This document shows positions 16,920 to 24,335 of a DNA stretch of 32,974 bases, one piece after another. A model generated the notes under the pieces. The model did no database searches. It was not told the DNA's origin and worked only from the letters and a program-made list of their open reading frames with translations. The first letter of the stretch is position 1, and each line of letters opens with the position of its first letter. Made by a program: the position numbers and the translations under genes. Origin of the DNA: Mogibacterium sp. (GTDB taxonomy: Bacteria; Bacillota; Clostridia; Peptostreptococcales; Anaerovoracaceae); NCBI GenBank assembly GCA_017434025.1, contig JAFRGC010000048.1, forward strand, positions 1 through 32,974. The letters run 5' to 3'.

Positions 16920-17798
16920 ATGGAGAATTCACGCTGCAAAGCATTCATCGAATGCGTCAACAGCGGCAGCATCAAAGGCGCCGCAGACACCCTGGGTTAT
17001 ACTCCTTCGGCGATCAGCCAGCTGATCACAGCGTTCGAGAAGGAGCTCGGACTCAAACTTTTCGTGCGCACACAGAGAGGGGTCATCCTGACACAGGAAG
17101 GCCGCGAACTCGTTCCGCTCGTCCGTTCTTATCTCGAGCGCGAGCAGGAGATCTACCGTTATGCTGCTGAGACCAGAGGCATAACCATGGGCAAAATCAC
17201 GATCGCGACTTACCCGAGTGTGGCGACGACGTGGCTGCCGGAGATCGTAAGGCGTTTCAAGAACGACTATCCGGGCATCCAGTTCAGTATCAGGGAGTGC
17301 ATCAGAGAGGATATCTTCCACTATCTGGATCAGAACGAGGCGGACCTCGGATTCCTGGCATGGTCGGAACCGATGCCTTATGACTGGATCCCGCTTGCTG
17401 AAGAGCAGGTGATCGCGGCAGTACCGGAGGATCATCCGCTTGCCGGTGCTGCAAGCTTCCCGGTCAGAGAGTGCGAGAACTACGATTTCATTCTCGGATC
17501 TTGGGGCAGGGAGCTCGAGATCCTGAACATCCTCGAGCAGAACGATGCCCATCCGGAGATCAAATACACGACCTACGACACACCTGCGACAATGGCGATG
17601 GTGCGCATGGGACTCGGGATCAGTTTTGTCAACGCCTTGAGCGCGCAGTACTGGAACGAGCATCTGGTCAAAATGCCGCTCGATCCACCGGCAAGCATCG
17701 AATTCGGCATCGCCGTTCCATCGCGCGAACACATGACCAGCGCAGCGAAGAAATTCCTTGATTACGCAGTCAGCTATATGGCAGACATAGAGAAATAG
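16920..17798 (+). CDS. LysR-family transcriptional regulator
   Basis: A 292-residue LysR-type regulator. Residues 1-60 form the winged helix-turn-helix (AADTLGYTPSAISQLITAFE is the recognition region, KLFVRTQRGVILTQEG the wing). Residues about 90-292 form the periplasmic-binding-protein-like effector domain, opening GKITIATYPSVATTWLPEIV. The effector cannot be deduced. It lies 62 bases after purL on the same strand with no terminator between, so read-through from the purine cluster is likely. LysR proteins usually act on a divergent neighbour, but none is present: upstream is purL and downstream is an intergenic repeat region. The ATG has a GGAGG site 10 bases upstream. It may act at a distance. 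Confidence 0.88.
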   Translation: MENSRCKAFIECVNSGSIKGAADTLGYTPSAISQLITAFEKELGLKLFVRTQRGVILTQEGRELVPLVRSYLEREQEIYRYAAETRGITMGKITIATYPSVATTWLPEIVRRFKNDYPGIQFSIRECIREDIFHYLDQNEADLGFLAWSEPMPYDWIPLAEEQVIAAVPEDHPLAGAASFPVRECENYDFILGSWGRELEILNILEQNDAHPEIKYTTYDTPATMAMVRMGLGISFVNALSAQYWNEHLVKMPLDPPASIEFGIAVPSREHMTSAAKKFLDYAVSYMADIEK

Positions 17799-17804
17799 CG
17801 GGGA

Positions 17805-17869
17805 GACAGGGGACGGTTCTCTGTCCCCTTTTTGCTGCCCAGAAAAGAGACAGAGAACCGTCCCCTGTC
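17805..17869. repeat. REP-like inverted repeat (perfect 21-bp arms)
   Basis: GACAGGGGACGGTTCTCTGT plus C (17805-17825) is the exact reverse complement of 17849-17869, with 23 bases between. The arms extend imperfectly on both sides (about 17800-17875). The sequence type, GGGGACGGTTCTCTGTCCCC, resembles REP elements scattered in many bacterial genomes. A T-rich run after the right arm (17878-17885) may let it also act as the LysR terminator. Confidence 0.85.
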
Positions 17870-17885
17870 CCCTCTCTTGTTTTTT

Positions 17886-17926
17886 CACACAAACAAAAGC
17901 CCCGTCCTTGCTCAAGGGACGGGGCT
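17886..17926 (-). terminator. Rho-independent terminator of the minus-strand small gene
   Basis: A perfect 10-bp stem, AGCCCCGTCC (17898-17907) with GGACGGGGCT (17917-17926). Read on the minus strand, the stem is followed by TTTTGTTTGTGTG, as a terminator for leftward transcription requires. On the plus strand the 3' side lacks a T run, which fixes the orientation. Confidence 0.8.
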
Positions 17927-18018
17927 CTGCTATTATCTAAAACCTTTTTCGAGACAGTGCTTAGGTGCCTATATGAGAGGCTCAGGATAATATGTGATGA
18001 GGTTGAATGAATAATTGA

Positions 18019-18102
18019 TTACTTGTGATAAGCCTTTGAATAAAATACCCACTTGCAAACGAGTACTGCTACATAAGCTGCTACTACGATTACTGTCATC
18101 AT
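18019..18102 (-). CDS. 27-residue hydrophobic small protein, unrecognised family
   Basis: A small gene not recognised by family. The minus-strand ATG (18102-18100) is followed by a second ATG and ends at TAA (18021-18019). The peptide begins MMTVIVVAAYVAVLV, a continuous membrane-spanning stretch, then C16-K17-W18 and an aromatic, basic tail ending YHK. The size and layout fit small membrane proteins or type I toxin peptides, but no specific family is assigned. Support comes from its signals: AGGAGGAGGT eight bases before the ATG, a near-consensus promoter with a 17-base spacer (18228-18200), and a terminator (17926-17886), together defining a transcript of about 300 bases. A 5' leader hairpin, CCGGC-CCGGC type, lies near 18165-18180. 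It is flanked on both sides by REP-like repeats. The weak point is the short length; conservation in relatives would settle it. Confidence 0.68.
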   Translation of the reverse strand: MMTVIVVAAYVAVLVCKWVFYSKAYHK

Positions 18103-18199
18103 GGTCCTGTACCTCCTCCTGTTGGTCCGCTGATAATACCTAAGAGTATATGTCGATCCGGCAATTCCAGCCGGCGTGTCTGTATCTCTTTACAAGTGC

Positions 18200-18228
18200 A
18201 TTCTATCGCTAAGCCAGCTTAAAGTAAA
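18200..18228 (-). promoter_or_regulatory. Sigma-A-type promoter of the minus-strand small gene
   Basis: On the minus strand TTTACT (18228-18223) and TAGAAT (18205-18200) are separated by exactly 17 bases. Each hexamer has one or two differences from consensus. Transcription would start near 18193, leaving a leader of about 90 bases before the ATG at 18102. Confidence 0.65.
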
Positions 18229-18282
18229 ATAAATGTTTTTGACGAACTCTTTAAGTTGCACTTAATTTGATGCATCGGGAAG

Positions 18283-18309
18283 GAGACAGAGAACCGTCCC
18301 CTGTCCCCT
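18283..18309. repeat. Third, solitary copy of the REP-like repeat
   Basis: These 27 bases are identical to 17847-17873, the right arm of the inverted repeat on the other side of the small gene. This copy has no inverted partner nearby. It lies just upstream of the kinase-operon promoter. Confidence 0.85.
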
Positions 18310-18354
18310 GTGTTCCCTCCCTTACTGGCTCCTCGCCTTATGTTATGATATTAT

Positions 18355-18363
18355 TGATATAAT
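18355..18363 (+). promoter_or_regulatory. Candidate extended -10 promoter of the kinase operon
   Basis: TGA followed by a perfect TATAAT (18358-18363) forms an extended -10 element. It lies 59 bases before the ATG at 18423. No good -35 hexamer is visible at 17 bases (GCCTTA), so the call depends on the extended -10. Confidence 0.5.
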
Positions 18364-18422
18364 ATATACAATTCAACATTGTCGAAACCTTATTGGCAGT
18401 TCGCTTCAGGAGGAAATGCCGT

Positions 18423-21400
18423 ATGGAAAACAGGAGAAAGAGTATAAGAACGATTGCGATCGCAGGAGCTTTCATATTGCTCCTGTTAGTGGTTGCCGGC
18501 ACATACTGGCTGGGCCATGCAGCAAGGCAGGATACGGACAAGGCTGTGCATACTGTCAGCCTGCTGTATCTGGATGAGCTGGCTGGCCGCCGTGAGCAGG
18601 TCGTCAGAGCCAATCTTGACAACAGGATCGAGACGATCGAGATCGCCGTAGACCTGATGACGGACGAAGACCTCCGCGATGAGGAACACCGCCGGGCTTA
18701 CCAGCGCAGGATGAAAGCCCTGTATCATCTGGACAAATTCGCTTTCGTAGGCGAGAGCGGCACGGTGTACAAAGCGACCGGCCCGTCCGACGAGATCGGC
18801 AACTACTCTTTCGACTACAGAACGATGACAGAGCCTGACATCTCCATACTGAATTTACACGGCGATGAGAAGAAAGTCGTGATCGCAGTACCTATCGAGC
18901 ATAAGAAGTTTCTCGACGACACGCTCGTTGTCTGTTTCATGGAGATGGACATGGATCACATGCTCCACGGAGTATCGATGGAGTCAAGTGAGGACGATGC
19001 GACTTTCTGCAATCTGTACACAAGCGACGGCTACCCGCTGAGCAATGCAGTACTGGGAGGTTTTGCAGAAGAAGACAATCTGCTCGAGGCACTGAAAAGC
19101 GCAGAGTTTGAAAACGGTTATTCACTGGACAAGGTGATCGCCGACTTCGACTCAAAGTCGAAAGGAGTAGTATCTTTCATATATAAAGACAGAAAAGAAA
19201 CGCTGACATATGTGCCGGTAGCAGGTACAGACTGGCTGCTGACTTACCTGATAAGGGAGTCGCTCATAAGCGACAAGATCAGCAGCATAACGAACGGAAC
19301 CATTATGAGGAGCACGGTGCAGATGCTGTTCACGATGCTCGTGATGCTCACAATGTTCTGGTTCATAATCCGACAGAACCGCAAGAACGCGGAGATCATG
19401 GCGAATCATGAGGCTGCTGAGGCCGAAGCGAGGGTAAAGCAGGAAGAAATGGAGCACAGGCTCGCGCTGCAGGAGGAGATCCTCGCGCAGAAGGCCCAGG
19501 GCGAGCAGCAGGACAAAATGATCAAGGCGCTGGCGTCGGACTACCGCAGCGTTTATTACCTGGAACTGGATAGAAATGAAGGCGTGTGCTATCAGGCGCG
19601 CAGCGACATGCCGGGATTGAAGGAAGGCGAGAGCTTCAATTATCTTGAGGCGGTGACGGATTACTGTAACCATTACGTAACAGAGCCTTACCGTGAGGAA
19701 TTCCTCAGGTTCATACAGCCTGATAATGTAAGGAAGGGACTGGAAGAGAATCTGGTCATCTCGTACCGTTACATGATAAATATCGACGGCAAAGAATCCT
19801 GGGAGGTCGTGAAGTTCGCAGGCGTCCGTCATCCGGACGAACGCGAGGACCATCTGGTACATACGGTCGGAGCGTGCTTTGCCGATGTCGATGCCGAAAC
19901 GAGAAGCTCTCTGGAACAGCAGCAGATGCTGACCGACGCGCTTGAGAATGCTGAGCAGGCCAACAAGGCTAAGACCGCGTTCCTGTCCAACATGAGCCAC
20001 GAGATAAGAACTCCTATGAACGCCATCATAGGACTCGACAACATAGCGATCAATGACCCGGAAACACCGGAGAAGACCAGAGGTTATCTCGAGAAGATCG
20101 GTGCATCGGCAGAACACCTGCTGAACCTGATCAACGACATCCTCGACATGTCGAGGATCGAGTCCGGCCGCATGGTACTGAAAAACGAAGAATTTTCGTT
20201 CTCAGAACTGCTTGAGATGGTCAATACCATGTTCAGCGGACAGTGTTCCGACAAGGGGCTGGACTATCAGTGCCATATAACGGGCGATATCGATGACTGC
20301 TATGTCGGCGATAAAATGAAGCTGCGCCAGGTGCTGATCAACATACTCGGCAATGCCGTCAAGTTCACGCCGGAGGGAGGCAAGGTAGATCTGACCGTCG
20401 AACGGACTGCGCAGTTCAACAAACAGTCCACACTGCAATTTACCATATCCGACACAGGCATAGGAATGAGCAAGGAATACCTGCCGAAACTATTCGATAC
20501 ATTCTCGCAGGAAGATTCCTCGATGACCAATAAATACGGAAGCTCGGGTCTCGGAATGCCTATCACGAAGAGCATCGTTGAGATGATGAACGGCAACATA
20601 GAAGTCGAGAGCGAGAAGGGTGTGGGTACGACCTTCCGCGTGACTGTCACATTGATGGATGCCGCAAAACACAATACGCGCGAAGAGAGAGCTGACCTCC
20701 GCCCTGAGGATATGACCGTTCTGGTCGTCGATGACGATCCGGTCGCCTGTGAACACGCGAAGCTAGTCCTCGAGAAGGTAGGCATAGCTGCCGAGATCGC
20801 GGGATCAGGCGCAGAAGCGATCGACAAAGTACAGCTGCGCCACGCAAGGCGCGTCCCGTACAACCTGATACTGGTTGACTGGAAGATGCCTGACATGGAC
20901 GGCGTCGAGACCACGCGCAGGATGCGCGAGATCATCGGTCATGAGTCGGCGATAATCATACTGACAGCATACCGCTGGGACGATGTGCTCGACGAAGCGA
21001 TGGAGGCAGGCGTAGACAGCTTCCTCCCTAAGCCTCTGTTCGCCACTACAGTTATTGAGGAGTTCCGGAGCGCAATGCAGCGCAAAGGTATATCCACATC
21101 ATCGCAGAAGGACAAGGCCGAACTCGAGGGCCGTCATATACTGCTTGCAGAGGACGTGCAGATCAACGCAGAGATCATGATGATGGTGCTCGCAGTGCGC
21201 TCCATCGACGTTGATCTCGCAGAGAATGGAAGGATCGCTGTAGAGAAGTTCGGAGCAAGCGACCCGGGATACTACGATGCCATACTCATGGATATGCGCA
21301 TGCCAGAGATGGACGGACTGGAAGCCACACGGATCATCCGTGCCATGGACAGAGCTGATGCTAAGAAGATCCCTATCATTGCTCTGACAGCGAATGCCTT

Positions 21401-21509
21401 CGATGAAGATGTACAGCGCAGTCTGCAGGCGGGTCTCAACGCACATCTCACGAAACCGGTACAGCCTGAAGACCTCTATGAGACGCTCGAGAGTCTCATA
21501 GAGCAGTAA
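18423..21509 (+). CDS. Hybrid histidine kinase with Cache-like sensor and two receiver domains
   Basis: A 1,028-residue membrane kinase. The ATG at 18423 has an AGGAGGA site eight bases upstream; a TTG 30 bases earlier is in frame but lacks one. A transmembrane helix (about 10-31) and a second (about 297-316) enclose an extracellular domain of about 260 residues resembling Cache sensors. A cytoplasmic coiled coil and a PAS-like segment (about 365-490) follow. The HisKA domain carries H526 in SNMSHEIRTPMNAIIGL, and the HATPase shows GNAVKFTPEGG, DTGIGMSKEYL and SSGLGMPITK. Two receivers follow with phosphorylatable D819 (LVDWKMPDMDG) and D957 (LMDMRMPEMDG); their conserved Lys residues lie in LPKP and LTKP. 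No Hpt or DNA-binding domain is present, so phosphate must move to a partner elsewhere. It is the first gene of a three-kinase operon; the next start is 15 bases downstream. Confidence 0.92.
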   Translation: MENRRKSIRTIAIAGAFILLLLVVAGTYWLGHAARQDTDKAVHTVSLLYLDELAGRREQVVRANLDNRIETIEIAVDLMTDEDLRDEEHRRAYQRRMKALYHLDKFAFVGESGTVYKATGPSDEIGNYSFDYRTMTEPDISILNLHGDEKKVVIAVPIEHKKFLDDTLVVCFMEMDMDHMLHGVSMESSEDDATFCNLYTSDGYPLSNAVLGGFAEEDNLLEALKSAEFENGYSLDKVIADFDSKSKGVVSFIYKDRKETLTYVPVAGTDWLLTYLIRESLISDKISSITNGTIMRSTVQMLFTMLVMLTMFWFIIRQNRKNAEIMANHEAAEAEARVKQEEMEHRLALQEEILAQKAQGEQQDKMIKALASDYRSVYYLELDRNEGVCYQARSDMPGLKEGESFNYLEAVTDYCNHYVTEPYREEFLRFIQPDNVRKGLEENLVISYRYMINIDGKESWEVVKFAGVRHPDEREDHLVHTVGACFADVDAETRSSLEQQQMLTDALENAEQANKAKTAFLSNMSHEIRTPMNAIIGLDNIAINDPETPEKTRGYLEKIGASAEHLLNLINDILDMSRIESGRMVLKNEEFSFSELLEMVNTMFSGQCSDKGLDYQCHITGDIDDCYVGDKMKLRQVLINILGNAVKFTPEGGKVDLTVERTAQFNKQSTLQFTISDTGIGMSKEYLPKLFDTFSQEDSSMTNKYGSSGLGMPITKSIVEMMNGNIEVESEKGVGTTFRVTVTLMDAAKHNTREERADLRPEDMTVLVVDDDPVACEHAKLVLEKVGIAAEIAGSGAEAIDKVQLRHARRVPYNLILVDWKMPDMDGVETTRRMREIIGHESAIIILTAYRWDDVLDEAMEAGVDSFLPKPLFATTVIEEFRSAMQRKGISTSSQKDKAELEGRHILLAEDVQINAEIMMMVLAVRSIDVDLAENGRIAVEKFGASDPGYYDAILMDMRMPEMDGLEATRIIRAMDRADAKKIPIIALTANAFDEDVQRSLQAGLNAHLTKPVQPEDLYETLESLIEQ

Positions 21510-21524
21510 TGAGGATCTGCATCT

Positions 21525-24329
21525 ATGGATAATTACGACAGAAATCATACAAAACCGCTCGACCGGTATCTGACACCGCTCGATGTATGGGCTATGGCTT
21601 TCGGCTGCATGGTCGGCTGGAGCGCATTTGTCATGCCGGGAACGACTTTTCTGCCTATCGCCGGACCGCTCGGAACGATCATCGCCATGCTGCTCGGACT
21701 TCTGGTCATACTGGTGATCGGGTACAGTGTCTGTTATCTGATGGAAAGAAGCCCGCGCACGGGCGGCATGTATTCATATACCAAAGAAGCATTTGGGCGT
21801 GATCACGCGTTCCTCTGCTCCTGGTTCCTCTGCCTGTCATACCTGACAATAGTCTTCCTCAACGGAACAGCATTGTTCCTGGTGATACGCACATTGATGG
21901 GCGATTCCATGACAGGGGAACCGCTTTACACCGTAGCCGGCAATCCGATCTATACCAAAGAGATCGTGCTGTCTGTCGGCGCACTGGCCGGTATAGGAGT
22001 GCTCTTCATCGTAGCGAAGCCTGTACTGCAGCGCCTGCATACGGTGCTGGCTGTGATCCTTGCGCTTGGAACAGTCATTACGTCGGTCTGCTGCCTGCCG
22101 GCTGCTCTGGCGTCAGGCGCCATTGGCTCCTACGGATTTACCGGCGTCAGCAAGGGATATGCGATCTTCAGCCTGATCATCCTGGCGCCGTGGGCCTTTG
22201 TAGGATTTGAAATAACTTCATTTGAAACTGCGCACTTCAAGTTCAGCGTCAGGAAATCAAGGCCGGTCATTTTCACAGCGATCATCCTGGCGGCCTTTGT
22301 ATATACCGCGATGGCTCTGGTGAGCATCTCCGTTGTTCCGGATGGATATGCATCGTGGGTGGACTATATCGGGAGTCTCAATGAGTTCAGCGGAGTCATG
22401 TCGGTACCGACCTTCTATGCCGCCAGACAGATGATGGGCACAGCCGGACTTGCTCTCATAGGGATCACGGCACTCGCTGCCATACTGACAGGCATCATCG
22501 GAGCATACAGAGCTACTATGCGAGTGCTTTCTACGATGGCCGAAGACAGGATCCTCCATGGGGTCTTCTCCAACACCGCCGTCAGCATCATGTTCATCAT
22601 GGTGCTGTCGATACTGATATCGCTTCTCGGCAGGAATACTCTCGGCTGGTTTGTAGACCTCACATCATTCGGTGCGATCGTCGCTTACGGATACACTTCC
22701 GCGGCAGCATTCAAGATCGCAAGGATCGAGGGCAAGCGCAAAATCATGATCACCGGCGCGATAGGCACCGCGATCTCGGCCATGTTCGCGTTCGTACAGT
22801 TAGTGCCTCATATGCTGGCGCTTGACGCGATGGGGAGCGAAGCTTTCCTACTCCTTTCCCTGTGGTGCCTGCTGGGATTCGTATTCTACTGGCGCACCAT
22901 CAGGCGCAGCACACTGACGGAGTACAGCGGGATGTCCACTTCGGGAACAGTCCTCTTCGCGCTGCTGGTATACGCAGCGATCCTGTGGCTTGCCAAGAGG
23001 ATCGAGCAGCAGGCGAGTCCAGAGCTGGTGCGCGGCATACTCCATCCGGGAGGAGTCGTGGTCCTGATCATAATCTTTATCGGGCTGACCGTCATGCTGT
23101 ATATACAGAACCTTGTGCGTGTCAAGCATGAGGCGGCCGAGAGAGAGAAGATTCGCGCGGTGGAAGGGAGCCTGGCGAAGAGCCAGTTCCTCTTCAACAT
23201 GTCGCACGACATCCGCACACCTATGAATGCGATCCTCGGCTACACGAGTCTCGCCCTTAAGGAGCCAACATCAGACGAACAGCGGGACTACCTGACCAAA
23301 ATAGAAGCATCCAGTCAGCATCTGCTGGCGCTCATCAACGATATCCTCGAAATGAGCCGTATCGAGAGCGGCAAGATCGAACTCGATTATGCTCCGGCAG
23401 ATCTGTGCGGGATCGTCGAAGACCTATATGATCTGTTCGCAGAGCAGATGAAGCAGAAGAACATGGACTTCTCCATCCACACGACACAGGTCCAGAACCG
23501 CTGCGTGTGGTGTGACAGGAAGAACCTCAACCGCGTGCTTCTGAACATCATCTCCAATGCGTACAAATTCACTCCTGAGAATGGTACTATCTCGGTCTCG
23601 ATCCATGAGACCGGAGCCGTTGCGAATGGATACGGCTCTTATGAGCTGCGCGTCAAGGACAGCGGCATAGGGATGTCCAAGGAGTTCGTCGAGAAGATGT
23701 TCAATGCATTTGAGCGCGAACGCTCCTCTACAGACAGCGGAATCGAAGGAACCGGTCTCGGACTTGCGATCACCAAGAGTATCGTAGATCTCATGGGCGG
23801 CACCATCGATGTATTCACATCACCGGGCAGCGGCACAGAGATCGTTCTCAGATTCAAGTTCAGAACGGCAAGCGAGGAAGATATCCAGATCGAGACCGCA
23901 GCAGGCGGAACAGATGATGGAGACGATATTGACTTTGCGGGAATGCGCCTCCTGCTGGTCGAAGACAACGCTATCAATATGGAGATCGCCAAAATGATCC
24001 TCGAGCAGATGGGATTTGTCGTAGAGACCGCGGAGAATGGCAGGATCGCAGTGGATATGGTCACGGCATCACAAGCGGGATACTATGATGCGATCCTGAT
24101 GGATATACAGATGCCTGTAATGGACGGATATGCCGCAGCCAGAGAGATCCGTTCGCTGGCAGATGAAGAGCTTGCAACCATACCTATACTGGCGATGACA
24201 GCCAATGCGTTCAAAGAAGACGTACAGGATGCCGAAGATGCAGGCATGCAGGCGCACATTGCTAAGCCTATAGATATAGGAACTCTATCCGAGACGCTAA
24301 GATCGGTATTGAGAAGAAACGGGAGATGA
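21525..24329 (+). CDS. APC amino-acid permease fused to a hybrid histidine kinase
   Basis: A 934-residue fusion. Residues 1 to about 530 are an APC-superfamily transporter: LTPLDVWAMAFGCMVGWSAF and VMPGTTFLPIAGPLG form the first, substrate-binding helix region, and SPRTGGMYSYTKEAFG is the classic loop after helix 2. Roughly 12 membrane segments follow. A short charged linker (RVKHEAAEREKIRAVEGSLA) leads to HisKA with H561 in FNMSHDIRTPMNAILGY. The HATPase shows NAYKFTPENG, DSGIGMSKEFV and GTGLGLAITKS. A single receiver has D860 in LMDIQMPVMDG and Lys in IAKP. The substrate is unknown; an amino acid or amine is inferred from the family. It may transport, sense, or both, comparable in principle to CbrA, which joins an SSS-family transporter to a kinase. 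Its kinase half differs clearly from those on either side. Confidence 0.92.
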   Translation: MDNYDRNHTKPLDRYLTPLDVWAMAFGCMVGWSAFVMPGTTFLPIAGPLGTIIAMLLGLLVILVIGYSVCYLMERSPRTGGMYSYTKEAFGRDHAFLCSWFLCLSYLTIVFLNGTALFLVIRTLMGDSMTGEPLYTVAGNPIYTKEIVLSVGALAGIGVLFIVAKPVLQRLHTVLAVILALGTVITSVCCLPAALASGAIGSYGFTGVSKGYAIFSLIILAPWAFVGFEITSFETAHFKFSVRKSRPVIFTAIILAAFVYTAMALVSISVVPDGYASWVDYIGSLNEFSGVMSVPTFYAARQMMGTAGLALIGITALAAILTGIIGAYRATMRVLSTMAEDRILHGVFSNTAVSIMFIMVLSILISLLGRNTLGWFVDLTSFGAIVAYGYTSAAAFKIARIEGKRKIMITGAIGTAISAMFAFVQLVPHMLALDAMGSEAFLLLSLWCLLGFVFYWRTIRRSTLTEYSGMSTSGTVLFALLVYAAILWLAKRIEQQASPELVRGILHPGGVVVLIIIFIGLTVMLYIQNLVRVKHEAAEREKIRAVEGSLAKSQFLFNMSHDIRTPMNAILGYTSLALKEPTSDEQRDYLTKIEASSQHLLALINDILEMSRIESGKIELDYAPADLCGIVEDLYDLFAEQMKQKNMDFSIHTTQVQNRCVWCDRKNLNRVLLNIISNAYKFTPENGTISVSIHETGAVANGYGSYELRVKDSGIGMSKEFVEKMFNAFERERSSTDSGIEGTGLGLAITKSIVDLMGGTIDVFTSPGSGTEIVLRFKFRTASEEDIQIETAAGGTDDGDDIDFAGMRLLLVEDNAINMEIAKMILEQMGFVVETAENGRIAVDMVTASQAGYYDAILMDIQMPVMDGYAAAREIRSLADEELATIPILAMTANAFKEDVQDAEDAGMQAHIAKPIDIGTLSETLRSVLRRNGR

Positions 24330-24335
24330 TCGACG

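Noticed and set aside
17898-17926. Terminator for the LysR gene on the plus strand
   Set aside because: The stem is strong but the T run lies on the minus-strand 3' side, so it better serves the minus-strand small gene; use in both directions is not excluded.
18393-18422. Upstream TTG start for the first kinase
   Set aside because: In frame but without a binding site; the ATG at 18423 has AGGAGGA at ideal distance, and that site would fall inside the longer version.
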